A stretch of 64,000 bases of DNA, from assembly GCA_963697675.1 (NCBI GenBank), contig CAVOOW010000004.1, positions 62,001 through 126,000 of the forward strand, given 5' to 3'. Shown here in pieces: positions 37,529-46,373 of the stretch. The translations under genes were made by a program, and so were the position numbers. The DNA is from CAVOOW01 sp963697675. Its GTDB lineage: Bacteria; Actinomycetota; Actinomycetes; JACCUZ01. The notes beneath the pieces were generated by a model. It was not told the DNA's origin. It made no database searches and saw nothing but the letters and a program-made list of their open reading frames with translations. Every line of letters starts with the position of its first letter. The first letter of the stretch is position 1.

Positions 37529-38500
37529 GTGGTCGTGCCCTCCGGTCTGTTGCCCCGCCTGCGTTCGTGGCGGCCGTCACCGACCGCGCTCCGCCGGGCG
37601 TTCCTGGCGGCGTTGGTGATGAACACCGTGATCGTGGTGACCGGCGGCGCCGTACGGCTGACCGCGTCCGGCCTGGGTTGCCCGGAGGTGCCCAGATGCA
37701 CCGACACGTCGATGGTCGTGACCCGCGAGATGGGCGTGCACGGGTTCATCGAGTTCGGCAACCGGATGCTGACCTTCGTACTCGCCGCTGCCGTGGCCGC
37801 GGCCGTCGTGACCGCCTGGCGGGCTCGCCGCCGCGACCTCCAGCGGCTGTCCGGCACCCTGTTCCTCGGCATCGTCGCGCAGGCCGTGCTCGGTGCGGCG
37901 ACGGTGCGCACGGGCCTTAACCCCGTCACCGTGATGGCGCACTTCCTGGTGTCGATCGGGCTGATCGCGGTTGCGACCTATGCCTACGAGCTGGCGCGCG
38001 GGCCGCGGACGGCCAGCACGCTCGTCGTACGCAGGGAGATCAAGGTCGGGGCGCGACTGCTCGTCGGCCTGGTCGTCTGCGTTCTCTTCCTCGGCACGGT
38101 CGTCACCGGCACGGGCCCGCACTCGGGCGACAAGAACGCCTCGCACCGCCTGCCGCTCAACCTGGCCGACGTGACCCACGCGCACGCTGACCTGGTCTTC
38201 GTTCTCGTGGGGCTCACCGTGGGGCTGCTCGTGGCGCTGCGCGCGACGGGAGCGCCGGCGCAGGTCGTCAGGCGCGCGGACGTGCTGCTCGCCGTGGTGC
38301 TGGCCCAGGGCGTCGTCGGTTTCACGCAGTACGTGACTGACCTGCCCGTGGCTCTCGTCGCGGTTCACGTGCTGGGCGCGGCGCTGGTCTGGATCGCGGC
38401 GCTGCGACTGCTGCTGGCGACGACGGTGCGCGTCGAACCGGACCCGGGTCGCTCATCTGCAGCCGAGGGTGATCTCTCACTCACCGCTTCCCGGGCCTGA
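37529..38500 (+). CDS. ctaA: Haem A synthase, COX15/CtaA family
   Basis: About 323 residues from the GTG at 37529 (a second GTG at 37535 is possible). It oxidises haem O to haem A for aa3-type oxidase. Eight membrane helices in two four-helix halves: VMNTVIVVTGGAVRLTASGL with the Cys pair in GLGCPEVPRCTDTS, then EMGVHGFIEFGNRML (haem His), VMAHFLVSIGLIAVATYAYE, the second-half loop GTGPHSGDKNASHRLPLN, VTHAHADLVFVLVGL and LVAVHVLGAALVWIAAL. It works with CtaB, which is encoded 3 kb downstream, and SURF1. Its end overlaps the opposing gene by 24 bases. Confidence 0.92.
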   Translation: MVVPSGLLPRLRSWRPSPTALRRAFLAALVMNTVIVVTGGAVRLTASGLGCPEVPRCTDTSMVVTREMGVHGFIEFGNRMLTFVLAAAVAAAVVTAWRARRRDLQRLSGTLFLGIVAQAVLGAATVRTGLNPVTVMAHFLVSIGLIAVATYAYELARGPRTASTLVVRREIKVGARLLVGLVVCVLFLGTVVTGTGPHSGDKNASHRLPLNLADVTHAHADLVFVLVGLTVGLLVALRATGAPAQVVRRADVLLAVVLAQGVVGFTQYVTDLPVALVAVHVLGAALVWIAALRLLLATTVRVEPDPGRSSAAEGDLSLTASRA

Positions 38501-39155
38501 CGAGTCGTCCGACCCGCCCGAGCCACCGCCACCACTGCCGCTGTGACCGCTGCCACCGCCGTCGTCCCCACCACCGCCGCCACTGCCCTCCTGGTAGTCA
38601 GTGCTGAAGGTGGGGATGCCGCTGGCACAGGTTGCGGTGACCTCGACCCGCTCGCCGTTCGCGTCCTGTGCGGGCTCCAGGCGGACCCGTCCGGTGCGTA
38701 CCCCCGGTCGCGTCCGCGAGTCCACCTGCCAGTAGAGCGCAGGCGCGGCCCCGACCGAGACCAGCCCGTTGCGGCAGGTGGCCGAGACGTAGCCGCCCCG
38801 GGTGGAGATGCCGCGCTTGATGGCGACCGACGAGTTGGGCGGTCGCGTCGTGCTGCCCGCTGTCGAGCCACCGGATCGGGGTCTTGCTCGGCGTCTGTCC
38901 TGGCGACGGGCTGGCGGTCCCGGTCGGGCTGGGCGTGCTGCTGGGATCGGTGAACGTGTCGCCGGCCGGGCCGGCGAAGCTGGAAGCCTCGCTGCTCGTG
39001 TCCCCTTCGGTGAACGGGTCGCTGACCATGCTCGCCGCCGCGAAACCCACGCTGACCGAGGCCACGGCGAAGACCGCCCATAGGGCGACCAGCGCGACGC
39101 TTCTCGGCACAGCGAACCTCCGGATGAGTGGACCCGTCTGCCGAGTCTGCGGCAT
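38477..39155 (-). CDS. Membrane-anchored secreted protein with Pro/Thr-Ser linker and Gly/Ser tail, one frame break
   Basis: Restored to about 225 residues. A single membrane helix near the N-terminus (VALVALWAVFAVASVSVGFA) is followed by a linker (TFTDPSSTPSPTGTASPSPG). After a break at 38856-38858 (GGGC for GGC) there is a small domain with VAIKRGISTRGGYVSATCRN and VRLEPAQDANGERVEVTATC, whose two Cys may pair. The tail is almost pure Gly/Ser/Asp (GSGGGGGDDGGGSGHSGSGG). I do not recognise the domain. It is divergent from a two-component system and may be that system's target or sensor partner. It overlaps the end of ctaA. Confidence 0.7.
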
Positions 39156-39260
39156 GGGACGTTAACTGGGGGATAACGGCGGCACCTGTGATGACCCGAG
39201 CCCGCGCAGATGAGCGCTGCATGGCGCAAGGAGGGCGGGATCGGCACTACGGTCTGTGGC

Positions 39261-39944
39261 GTGGCCGTGCTCCTGCTCATCGAGGACGACGCCAAGATCC
39301 GCACGGCGATGATGCGCGCGCTGACCGAACGTGGTCATGCCGTCGCTTCGCAGCCAACCGGCATGGCGGGACTGCGGCACGCCATCGACGAGCGCCCCGA
39401 CCTCGTCGTCCTCGACCTCGGCCTGCCCGACCTCGACGGTGCGTCGCTGCTGCGCATGCTGCGCTCCGTCAGCGCGGTGCCGGTCATCGTGGCGACAGCC
39501 CGCGACGACGACCGGGCAGTCGTCACCGCTCTCGACGCCGGTGCCGACGACTATGTCGTCAAGCCGTTCAGCGCCGACCAGCTCGATGCCCGCATCCGGG
39601 CAGTGCTGCGCCGCACCAGCACGCCCGACGGCGCGGACACCAGGTTCACCGTCGGTGACCTCGACGTCGACGTGCGTTCGCGAACGGCGGTGCTGGCCGG
39701 CAAGGAGCTCGATCTGCGGCCGCGGGAGTTCGACCTGCTGGCCTATCTGGTGGCGCGCCCGGGTGAGGTGGTCTCGAAGCGCACCTTGCTGGCGGAGGTG
39801 TGGCAGTCGCCCTATGGCGGTGCCGACAAGACGGTCGACGTGCACCTGTCCTGGTTGCGCCGCAAGCTGGGTGAGACGGCCGCGGAGCCACGACTGCTGC
39901 ACAGCGTCCGCGGCGTCGGCGTCAAGCTGGTCGAGCCCGGCTGA
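39261..39944 (+). CDS. OmpR-type response regulator
   Basis: A 227-residue regulator. The GTG at 39261 gives VAVLLLIEDDAKIRTAMMRA. The receiver domain has the phosphorylated Asp in DLVVLDLGLPDLDG, the switch Thr region IVATARDDD and the Lys in VKPFSADQL. The C-terminal winged-helix domain reads LDLRPREFDLLAYLVARPGE, then VDVHLSWLRRKLGE and HSVRGVGVKLVEPG. The stop overlaps the kinase start (TGATG). Divergent from the secreted protein gene. Signal unknown. Confidence 0.93.
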   Translation: MAVLLLIEDDAKIRTAMMRALTERGHAVASQPTGMAGLRHAIDERPDLVVLDLGLPDLDGASLLRMLRSVSAVPVIVATARDDDRAVVTALDAGADDYVVKPFSADQLDARIRAVLRRTSTPDGADTRFTVGDLDVDVRSRTAVLAGKELDLRPREFDLLAYLVARPGEVVSKRTLLAEVWQSPYGGADKTVDVHLSWLRRKLGETAAEPRLLHSVRGVGVKLVEPG

Positions 39945-41218
39945 TGCGTGGTCGGCTGGCGCTGCTCGTGGCAGCGACGACGTCGGTCGTACTGCTCGCC
40001 TTCCTGCTCCCCCTCGCGGTGCTGATCTCGCGGGCCGCGACCAACAACGCCGTCACGGACGCGACGCGGGCGAGCCAGTCACTGGCGAGCACGGTCACCG
40101 CGGGCACCCCGGCAGAGATCGAACGGGCGATCGGTGTGGAGCAGCAAAGTGGCTATGCCGCGGCTGTGCGCCTGACGGACCGACGGCTCGGCGACGCATC
40201 GGCCGACAGGGCGGGCTCAGCGCGGTCCTCGACCGGCGCGATCACCAAGCTGCCGTCCGGCGACGTCCTCATCCGCCAGCCGGTGTTCCGCGACGACGGG
40301 CAGGCCGTCGTCAGCGTGCTGGTCCCGCAGCACCTGTTGCGCGAGGGCGTCACCCGCGCCCGTGTCGTGCTCGGCCTGCTGGGCCTGGTGCTCGTGCTGC
40401 TCTCCCTCGTCGTCGCCGACCGGCTGGCCCGGTCGATCACCTCCCCGATCACCGAGCTCGCCCATGCCGCGGAACGGCTGGGTCGTGGCGAGATCGAGAC
40501 CAGGGTCCACCCCGACGGTCCCGACGAGGTGCGCGAGGTCGGCGCCGCCCTCAACCGGCTGGCCGCGCGCATCGAGGAGCTGCTGGCCCGGGAACGCGAG
40601 GTCGTCGCAGACCTCTCCCACCGGCTGCGGACGCCGATCACCGCGTTGCGCCTCGACGCCGACGGGCTGCGCGACGAGGAGGAGCGCGGCCGGCTCGGCG
40701 CGGACGTCGACGACCTCACGCGCCATGTCGACGCGCTCATTCGCGAGGCCAGGGCACCGGTGCGCGGCGGCGTCGAGGCGCGCTGCGACGCGCGAGCGGT
40801 GGTCGAGGACCGGGTCGCGTTCTGGCGGGCGCTGGCCGAGGACCAGGGGCGCGACGTCGACCTGGATCTGCCGGTCACCGCAGTCGAGGTACGCGCGAGC
40901 GCGGCTGACCTCGAGGCGGCGCTGGACGCACTGCTGGGCAACGTCATCGCGCACACCCCTGAAGCGACCGGCTTCAGCGTGTCGCTGCAGGGTTCGGTCG
41001 ACGGCGGCGGCGTGCTGGTGGTCGCCGACCAGGGGCCGGGCTTCACCGACGGTGCGGCCGCGCTCGGCCGCGGCGAGAGCCTGGCCGGCTCCACCGGCCT
41101 CGGCCTGGACATCGCCCGGCGTACGGCCGTCGCCTCGGGCGGCGACATCAGCCTCGGACGATCGGCGAACGGTGGCGGTGCCAGCATCACGATGCGACTC
41201 GGCCCGCCCGCCGCCTGA
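39944..41218 (+). CDS. Sensor histidine kinase
   Basis: A 424-residue membrane kinase. First helix LALLVAATTSVVLLAFLLPL, short extracytoplasmic sensor of about 110 residues, second helix RVVLGLLGLVLVLLSLVVAD, HAMP region (SITSPITELAHAAERLGRGE), dimerisation domain with the phospho-His in VVADLSHRLRTPITALRLDA, and ATPase domain with N box LGNVIAHTPEA, G1 VADQGPGFTDG and G2 GSTGLGLDIARRTAVASGG. Pairs with the response regulator encoded just before it. No ligand-binding fold is recognisable in the sensor. Confidence 0.93.
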   Translation: MRGRLALLVAATTSVVLLAFLLPLAVLISRAATNNAVTDATRASQSLASTVTAGTPAEIERAIGVEQQSGYAAAVRLTDRRLGDASADRAGSARSSTGAITKLPSGDVLIRQPVFRDDGQAVVSVLVPQHLLREGVTRARVVLGLLGLVLVLLSLVVADRLARSITSPITELAHAAERLGRGEIETRVHPDGPDEVREVGAALNRLAARIEELLAREREVVADLSHRLRTPITALRLDADGLRDEEERGRLGADVDDLTRHVDALIREARAPVRGGVEARCDARAVVEDRVAFWRALAEDQGRDVDLDLPVTAVEVRASAADLEAALDALLGNVIAHTPEATGFSVSLQGSVDGGGVLVVADQGPGFTDGAAALGRGESLAGSTGLGLDIARRTAVASGGDISLGRSANGGGASITMRLGPPAA

Positions 41219-41319
41219 CCGGGCACCGCGCCGCCCCCGCGCCGCCCTGCGCCGCGCGACCGCCCCGCGCCAGCCGCTGGTGCCGCAGGCGCCATGCCGC
41301 GCGCCGGCGCTGATGCCGA

Positions 41320-41365
41320 GCATGCGCGATTTGCTGGGGCTGGGACCACAGCAAATCGCGCATGC
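41320..41365. terminator. Family C hairpin, copy 1
   Basis: Perfect 17-bp arms, GCATGCGCGATTTGCTG (41320-41336) and its complement (41349-41365), around the 12-base loop GGGCTGGGACCA. Downstream of the histidine kinase and facing ctaB, so a bidirectional terminator is likely. Confidence 0.75.
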
Positions 41366-41501
41366 CCCACGAGCCGGCCCTGATCCACTGGTGCGCAGGC
41401 CGACAGGCGAGCCCGCTGTTGCGCGGCCTCCGCCACACCCATCACATCCGTACCAGTTGTGTCACAGGACCACTTGTGTCACAGGCTCGGCCGCTGTTGC
41501 T

Positions 41502-41551
41502 GGGCATGCGCGATTTACTGGGGCTGGGACCACAGCAAATCGCGCATGCCC
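41502..41551. terminator. Family C hairpin, copy 2
   Basis: 19-base arms (41502-41520 and 41533-41551) with one mismatch around the same loop, GGGCTGGGACCA, as copy 1. Duplicate hairpins, one nearer each converging gene, suggest one terminator per direction. Confidence 0.75.
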
Positions 41552-41585
41552 AACTACGTAGGCGGGGCTGACAGCGCGGCGCGCC

Positions 41586-42735
41586 CTAGAAGTGCAGCAG
41601 GGGGTCGATCGCGATGGCGACGAAGAGCAGGGTCAGATAGGTGATCGACCCGTGGAACAGCCGCATGGGGGCGATCGCAGCGAGCGAGGCACCGGAGAGC
41701 GGCGCACCGGGCCCGGACGCAGCAGGATCAGCGCCGGCCGATCCGACGGCGACCGATCCAACGGGGGCCGACCCAACGGGGGCAGACCCAGCGGGGGCCG
41801 ACCCAACGGGGGCAGACGCATCGGCGGCCGATCCGACCGGGACCGATCCAACGGCCATCGATCCAACGGCGGCCGGTCCGACCAGACCGGCGGAGACCCT
41901 GCGGGCGCGGGCCAGCAGGCGGTGGGCCTCGAGCAGGAAGGCCGCTCCGAGGACGCTTGCCGAGACCGCATAGACCGGCCCGGTGTCGGCGACCGGCCAG
42001 AGCAGCAGGGACACCGCGACCATGACCCAGCTGTAGGCGACGATGCGCCGGGCCACCACGACGACATCGGCCACGACGGGGAGCATCGGCACGCCCGCGG
42101 CGGCGTAGTCGTCGCGGAAGCGCAGCGACAGCGGCCAGTAGTGCGGCGGCGTCCAGAAGAAGATGACGCCGAACAGCACCAGACGGAGTCCAGGACAGCG
42201 ACCCGGTCACCGCCGCCCACCCGATCAGCACGGGCATGCAGCCGGCGGCCCCGCCCCACACGATGTTCTGCGGCGTGCGCCGCTTGAGCGCCATCGTGTA
42301 GACCCCGACGTAGAACGCGATCGCCGCGAACGCGAGCACGGCGGCGAGCCAGCCGACGGTGGCGGCCAGCCAGGCCACGGAGGCCGCGCCGAGCAGGGTC
42401 CCGAACACGAGGGCCTCGCGCGGGCTCACCAGGCCGGTGGCCAGCGGGCGCCGCTCGGTGCGATGCATGACCATGTCGATGTCGCGGTCGAGATAGCAGT
42501 TCAGGGTGTTCGCGCTGCCGGCGGCCATCGACCCGCCGATCAGCGTCGCGGCAACCAGCCAGAGGGAGGGCACCCCGCCCTCGGCCAGGAACATCGTGGG
42601 CACCGTGGTGACCAGGAGCAGCTCGATGATGCGCGGCTTGGTCAGCGCCAGATAGCCCGAAACGGTCTGCCGCGCTGTGCGCCGCGGACGTGTCGACCTC
42701 GTCGCCACCGAATGGCGGGAGTCGACGGCCGTCAT
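41586..42735 (-). CDS. ctaB: Protohaem IX farnesyltransferase CtaB with a Val-Gly-Ser-Ala-Pro repeat insertion, one frame break
   Basis: UbiA-type prenyltransferase making haem O for CtaA. The first Asp-rich motif is NTLNCYLDRDIDMVMHRTER; the second region is FRDDYAAAGVPMLPVV; YLALTKPRIIELLLVTTVPT opens the first helix. The frame breaks near 42180 and resumes at LFGVIFFWTPPHYWPLSLRF. Restored length is about 382 residues, roughly 70 above the family norm. The excess is a low-complexity block (PVGSAPAGSAPVGSAPVGS) between the last two helices, after HRLLARARRVSAG and before PMRLFHGSITYLTLLFVAIA. The ATG at 42733-42735 is used. Confidence 0.9.
41690..41885. repeat. 15-bp imperfect tandem repeat inside ctaB
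   Basis: Imperfect repeats of units such as CCAACGGGGGCCGAC and CCAACGGGGGCAGAC (plus strand). Because 15 is a multiple of three, the array adds five-residue Val-Gly-Ser-Ala-Pro steps to CtaB without shifting the frame. Confidence 0.85.
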
Positions 42736-42831
42736 GGGCAACCTCGGGTGTGCGAATGTGATGGAAGGAGAAGGTAGAACACAGCCAACCCTATCCGGCA
42801 CGCCGTGTCGCACGTACCCGGACACAGAGCG

Positions 42832-42910
42832 GTATAAGAAGTCGACACGGACGTCGACATGGGAGTCGACATGGGAGTCCGTACAAGTCGGCACGGGAGT
42901 CCGTTACAGG
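42832..42910. promoter_or_regulatory. Divergent ctaB/tkt promoter region with short direct repeats
   Basis: GTCGACATGGGA occurs twice in tandem (42853-42864, 42865-42876), followed by related AGTCGGCACGGGAGTCCG. A TATAAG hexamer at about 42833 could be a -10 for the rightward operon. The repeats could bind a regulator. Confidence 0.45.
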
Positions 42911-42939
42911 TGGACGGATCGGGGCAGAGGGGCAGTTAA

Positions 42940-43077
42940 GTGACCGGGGAAAGCACCCGCGAAGACGCCTGCAGGCTCGCGGACTACTCTCACGCACGGG
43001 TGATCGAACGAACACAACTCGCATGCTCCGCTGAGCCTCCGACGGAGGCTTCAACGAAGCCTCGGAAGGAGCCCTGA
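42940..43077 (+). CDS. Possible 45-codon leader ORF upstream of tkt
   Basis: An uninterrupted frame runs from the GTG at 42940, directly after an in-frame TAA, to a TGA at 43075-43077, six bases before the tkt start. AGAGG at 42926-42930 is a plausible ribosome binding site, nine bases before the GTG. The product starts MTGESTREDACRLADYSHAR and ends TKPRKEP. Its last 15 codons run through both alternative hairpins. It could be a leader peptide whose translation decides which hairpin forms. There is no homology argument, so this is a hypothesis. Confidence 0.35.
   Translation: MTGESTREDACRLADYSHARVIERTQLACSAEPPTEASTKPRKEP
43034..43071 (+). promoter_or_regulatory. Mutually exclusive hairpins before tkt
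   Basis: Hairpin 1 pairs AGCCTCCG (43034-43041) with CGGAGGCT (43043-43050). Hairpin 2 pairs GAGGCTTC (43045-43052) with GAAGCCTC (43056-43063). Both are perfect and share 43045-43050, so only one can form. Hairpin 2 abuts the ribosome binding site GGAAGGAG (43064-43071). This geometry fits translational attenuation. Confidence 0.5.
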
Positions 43078-43083
43078 CCGCCG

Positions 43084-45205
43084 GTGAGCACCAAGAAGTC
43101 TCTCGACTGGACCGAACTCGACCAGCGTGCCGTCGACACCGTCCGTGTCCTGGCGATGGACGCGGTGCAGAAGGTCGGCAACGGCCACCCGGGCACCGCT
43201 ATGAGCCTTGCTCCGGCCGCCACGCTGCTCTTCCAGCGCTATCTCCGCCATGACCCCACCGATCCCGGCTGGCTCGGCCGCGACCGTTTCGTGCTCTCCG
43301 CCGGGCACTCCAGCCTGACTCTCTATATCCAGCTCTACCTGTCCGGCTACGGCCTCGAGCTCGACGACCTCAAGGCGTTGCGCACCTGGGGCTCGCTGAC
43401 TCCGGGGCACCCCGAGCACGGACACACCGCGGGAGTCGAGACGACGACCGGCCCGCTGGGCCAGGGAGTCGGCAACGCGGTCGGCATGGCCATGGCGGCG
43501 CGACGGGAGCGCGGCCTGTTCGACCCGGAGGCACCCGAGGGCCAGAGCCCGTTCGACCACAACGTCTGGGTCATCGCCTCCGACGGCGACATGGAGGAGG
43601 GCATCAGCAACGAGGCGTCTTCGATCGCCGCGGTGCAGCGGTTGGGCAACCTGACCCTGCTCTGGGACGACAACCACATCTCGATCGAGGACGACACAAC
43701 GATCGCGCTGTCGGAGGACGTGGCCGGCCGCTATGCGGCGCTGGGCTGGCACGTGCAGCGGGTCGACTGGCTCGACGACAACGGGTCGTACCACGAGAAC
43801 GTCCAAGCGCTCGCCGACGCCTACGACGCTGCGCTGGCCGTCACCGACCGGCCGTCGTTCATCGCCCTGCGCACGGTCATCGCGTGGCCAGCGCCCAACA
43901 CGCAGAACACCGGCAAGGCGCACGGGTCGGCCCTCGGCGACGACGAGGTGGCGGCCACGAAGCGGCTGCTGGGCTTCGACACCTCCCGTACGTTCGAGGT
44001 CGCCGACGCAGGTGCTCGCCCACACCCGCGAGGTCATCGGCCGCGGCCGGGCAGCGCACGCCGAGTGGCAGCAGAAGTTCGACGCCTGGGCCGCGGGAAA
44101 CCCCGACGCAAAGGCGCTGCTCGACCGGATGTCGAAACGGCAGCTGCCCGAGGGCTGGACGTCGGCGCTGCCCGAGTTCCCTGCTGACGAGAAGGGCATG
44201 GCCACCCGCAAGGCGTCGGGCAACGTGCTCACCGCCATCGCACCCGTGCTGCCCGAGCTGCTGGGGCGGCTCGGCTGACCTCGCCGAGTCGAACAACACG
44301 ACTCCCGAGGGGGAGCCGTCGTTCCTGCCGGACGACCGCCAGTCCAAGGAGTTCCCTGGTGGTCCCTTCGGCCGGGTCCTGCACTTCGGGATCCGCGAGC
44401 ACGGCATGGGCTCGATCCTCAACGGCATCGCTCTGCACGGCGGGACTCGACCGTACGGCGGCACGTTCCTCGTGTTCAGCGACTACATGCGACCAGCGGT
44501 GCGTCTCGCGGCCCTGATGCAGCTGCCGGTCACCTACGTCTGGACCCACGACTCGGTCGGCCTCGGCGAGGACGGCCCTACCCACCAGCCTGTCGAGCAT
44601 CTCGCGGCGCTGCGTGCCATCCCTGGTCTCGACGTCGTGCGCCCTGCCGACGCCAACGAGACGGTGGTCGCGTGGCGCACCATCCTCGGGCACACCGACC
44701 GCCCTGCCGGCCTCGTGCTTACCCGGCAGAACGTGCCGACGTTCGACCGATCGGTCGTTGTCCTCCGCGGACGGCGTCGCCCGTGGCGGCTATGTGCTGG
44801 CCGACGCCTCGGACGGGCAGCCGCGGGTGATCCTGATCGGCACGGGGTCCGAGGTGCAGCTCGCCGTCGCTGCGCGCGAGGTGCTCGAAGCCGAAGGCAC
44901 TCCGACCCGGGTGGTATCGATGCCGTGCGTGGAGTGGTTCAACCAGCAGGACGAGTCCTATCGGCAGCAGGTGATCCCGAGCGGCGTCAAGGCCACGCGT
45001 CAGCGTGGAGGCAGCAATCGCGCAGGGCTGGCGAGAGATCGTCGGCGACGCCGGCGAGATCGTCAGCCTGGAACACTTCGGAGCTAGCGCGGCGGGGTCG
45101 CTCGTGATGGAGAAGTTCGGCTTCACCCGCGACCGGGTGGTCGCGGCCGCGCACACCAGTCTCGAACGAGTCGGCGTGATCACCGGCAGCACGACAGGCA
45201 CCTGA
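43084..45205 (+). CDS. tkt: Transketolase, four frame breaks
   Basis: Thiamine-diphosphate enzyme moving two-carbon units between sugar phosphates. Restored to about 705 residues: GNGHPGTAMSLAPAATLLFQ, HTAGVETTTGPLGQGVGNAV, the cofactor motif IASDGDMEEGISNEASSIAA, LTLLWDDNHISIEDDT, then HFGIREHGMGSILNGIALHG and THDSVGLGEDGPTHQPVEHL, and the C-terminal domain from VILIGTGSEVQLAVAAREVL to GVITGSTTGT. Frame breaks, each equal to one extra base, lie near 44011, 44263-44266 (GGGGC for GGGC), 44755 and 44995. Four breaks in an essential gene argue for sequence error. First gene of the six-gene operon; GTG start. Confidence 0.9.
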
Positions 45206-45241
45206 CCAAACCGGAACTACGACCCGAAGGGGTTGAGCCAC

Positions 45242-46373
45242 ATGGCCACCACCTCTGACCCGTTGCGTCAGCTCTGCGACCAGGGCGTCGCGATCTGGCT
45301 CGACGACATGAGCCGCGCGCGACTGTCCACCGGCACGCTCGCCGACCTCATCCGCGACAAGCACGTCGTCGGCGCCACGACCAATCCCACGATCTTCCAG
45401 AAGGCGCTGGACGGCAGCGCGTTCTACGACGACCAGGTCACCGACCTCGCGCCGCCGCGGCGTCGACGTCGAAGAAGCCGTGCGGATGATCACGACGTAC
45501 GACGTCCGGTGGGCGTGCGACGTGTTCGCGCCCGTCTACGAGGCGAGCAACGGCATCGACGGCCGGGTGTCCATCGAGGTCGACCCGCGACTCGCCCACG
45601 ACACGGAGACCACGGTCGCCGAGGCCCGCCAGCTGTGGTGGCTCGTCGACCGGCCGAACCTGTTCATCAAGATCCCCGCGACGAAGGCCGGGCTGCCTGC
45701 GATCGCGCAGTGCATCGCCGAGGGCATCAGCATCAACGTCACGTTGATCTTCTCGCTCGAGCGCTACGGCGAGGTCATGGAGGCCTTCCTCGACGGTCTC
45801 GAGCGGGCCCGGGCCTCCGGTCGCGACCTCTCGCGCCTCACGTCGGTCGCCTCCTTCTTCGTCAGCCGCGTCGACACCGAGATCGACAAACGGCTCGACA
45901 AGATCGGCAGCGAGGAGGCCAAGTCGCTCAAGGGCAAGGCCGCGATCGCGAACGCCCGCCTCGCCTATCAGCGCTACGAGGAGGTCTTCGGCACCGACCG
46001 TTGGGCGGCGCTGGCCGCCGCCGGTGGGTTGCCGCAGCGGCCGCTGTGGGCCTCGACGGGAGTCAAGGACCCGGCGTACGACGACACGATGTACGTCGTC
46101 GACCTCGTCGCGCCCGGCGTCGTGAACACCATGCCCGAGGCCACACTCAATGCCGTCGCCGACCACGGGGTCGTCTCCGGTGACACCATCCGCCCGCACT
46201 ACGCCCATGCCAAGCAGGTCCTCGACGACCTCGCCGCGATCGGCATCGACTACGACGACGTCGTCCAGGTGCTCGAGGACGAGGCCGTGGAGAAGTTCGA
46301 GGTGTCGTGGAACGAGCTGCTCGAGTCGACGAAGTCGGAGCTGACCCGCCTCGCCGCGGAGAACGCCAAGTGA
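45242..46373 (+). CDS. tal: Transaldolase, one frame break
   Basis: Transfers a dihydroxyacetone unit between sugar phosphates. Restored to about 376 residues, the long actinobacterial type. The ATG at 45242 follows GAAGGGG. N-terminus: QLCDQGVAIWLDDMSRARLS, VGATTNPTIFQKAL. After a break at about 45455 it resumes VDVEEAVRMITTYDVRWACD. The Schiff-base Lys is in FIKIPATKAGLPAIAQCIAE, followed by GISINVTLIFSLERYGEVME and LTSVASFFVSRVDTEIDKRL. The stop overlaps the pgi GTG (GTGA). Confidence 0.92.

Larger units (their letters stand above)
41219..41585. other. 367-base convergent intergenic region with two related hairpins
   Basis: No gene is supported. The region contains the two family C hairpins and, between them, two copies of TTGTGTCACAGG spaced 18 bases apart near 41456-41486. 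It separates the kinase gene and ctaB, which converge. Confidence 0.6.

Noticed and set aside
39331..40908. 525-codon frame overlapping the response regulator and kinase
   Set aside because: It is a shifted frame of two motif-complete genes; Arg/Pro-rich filler only.
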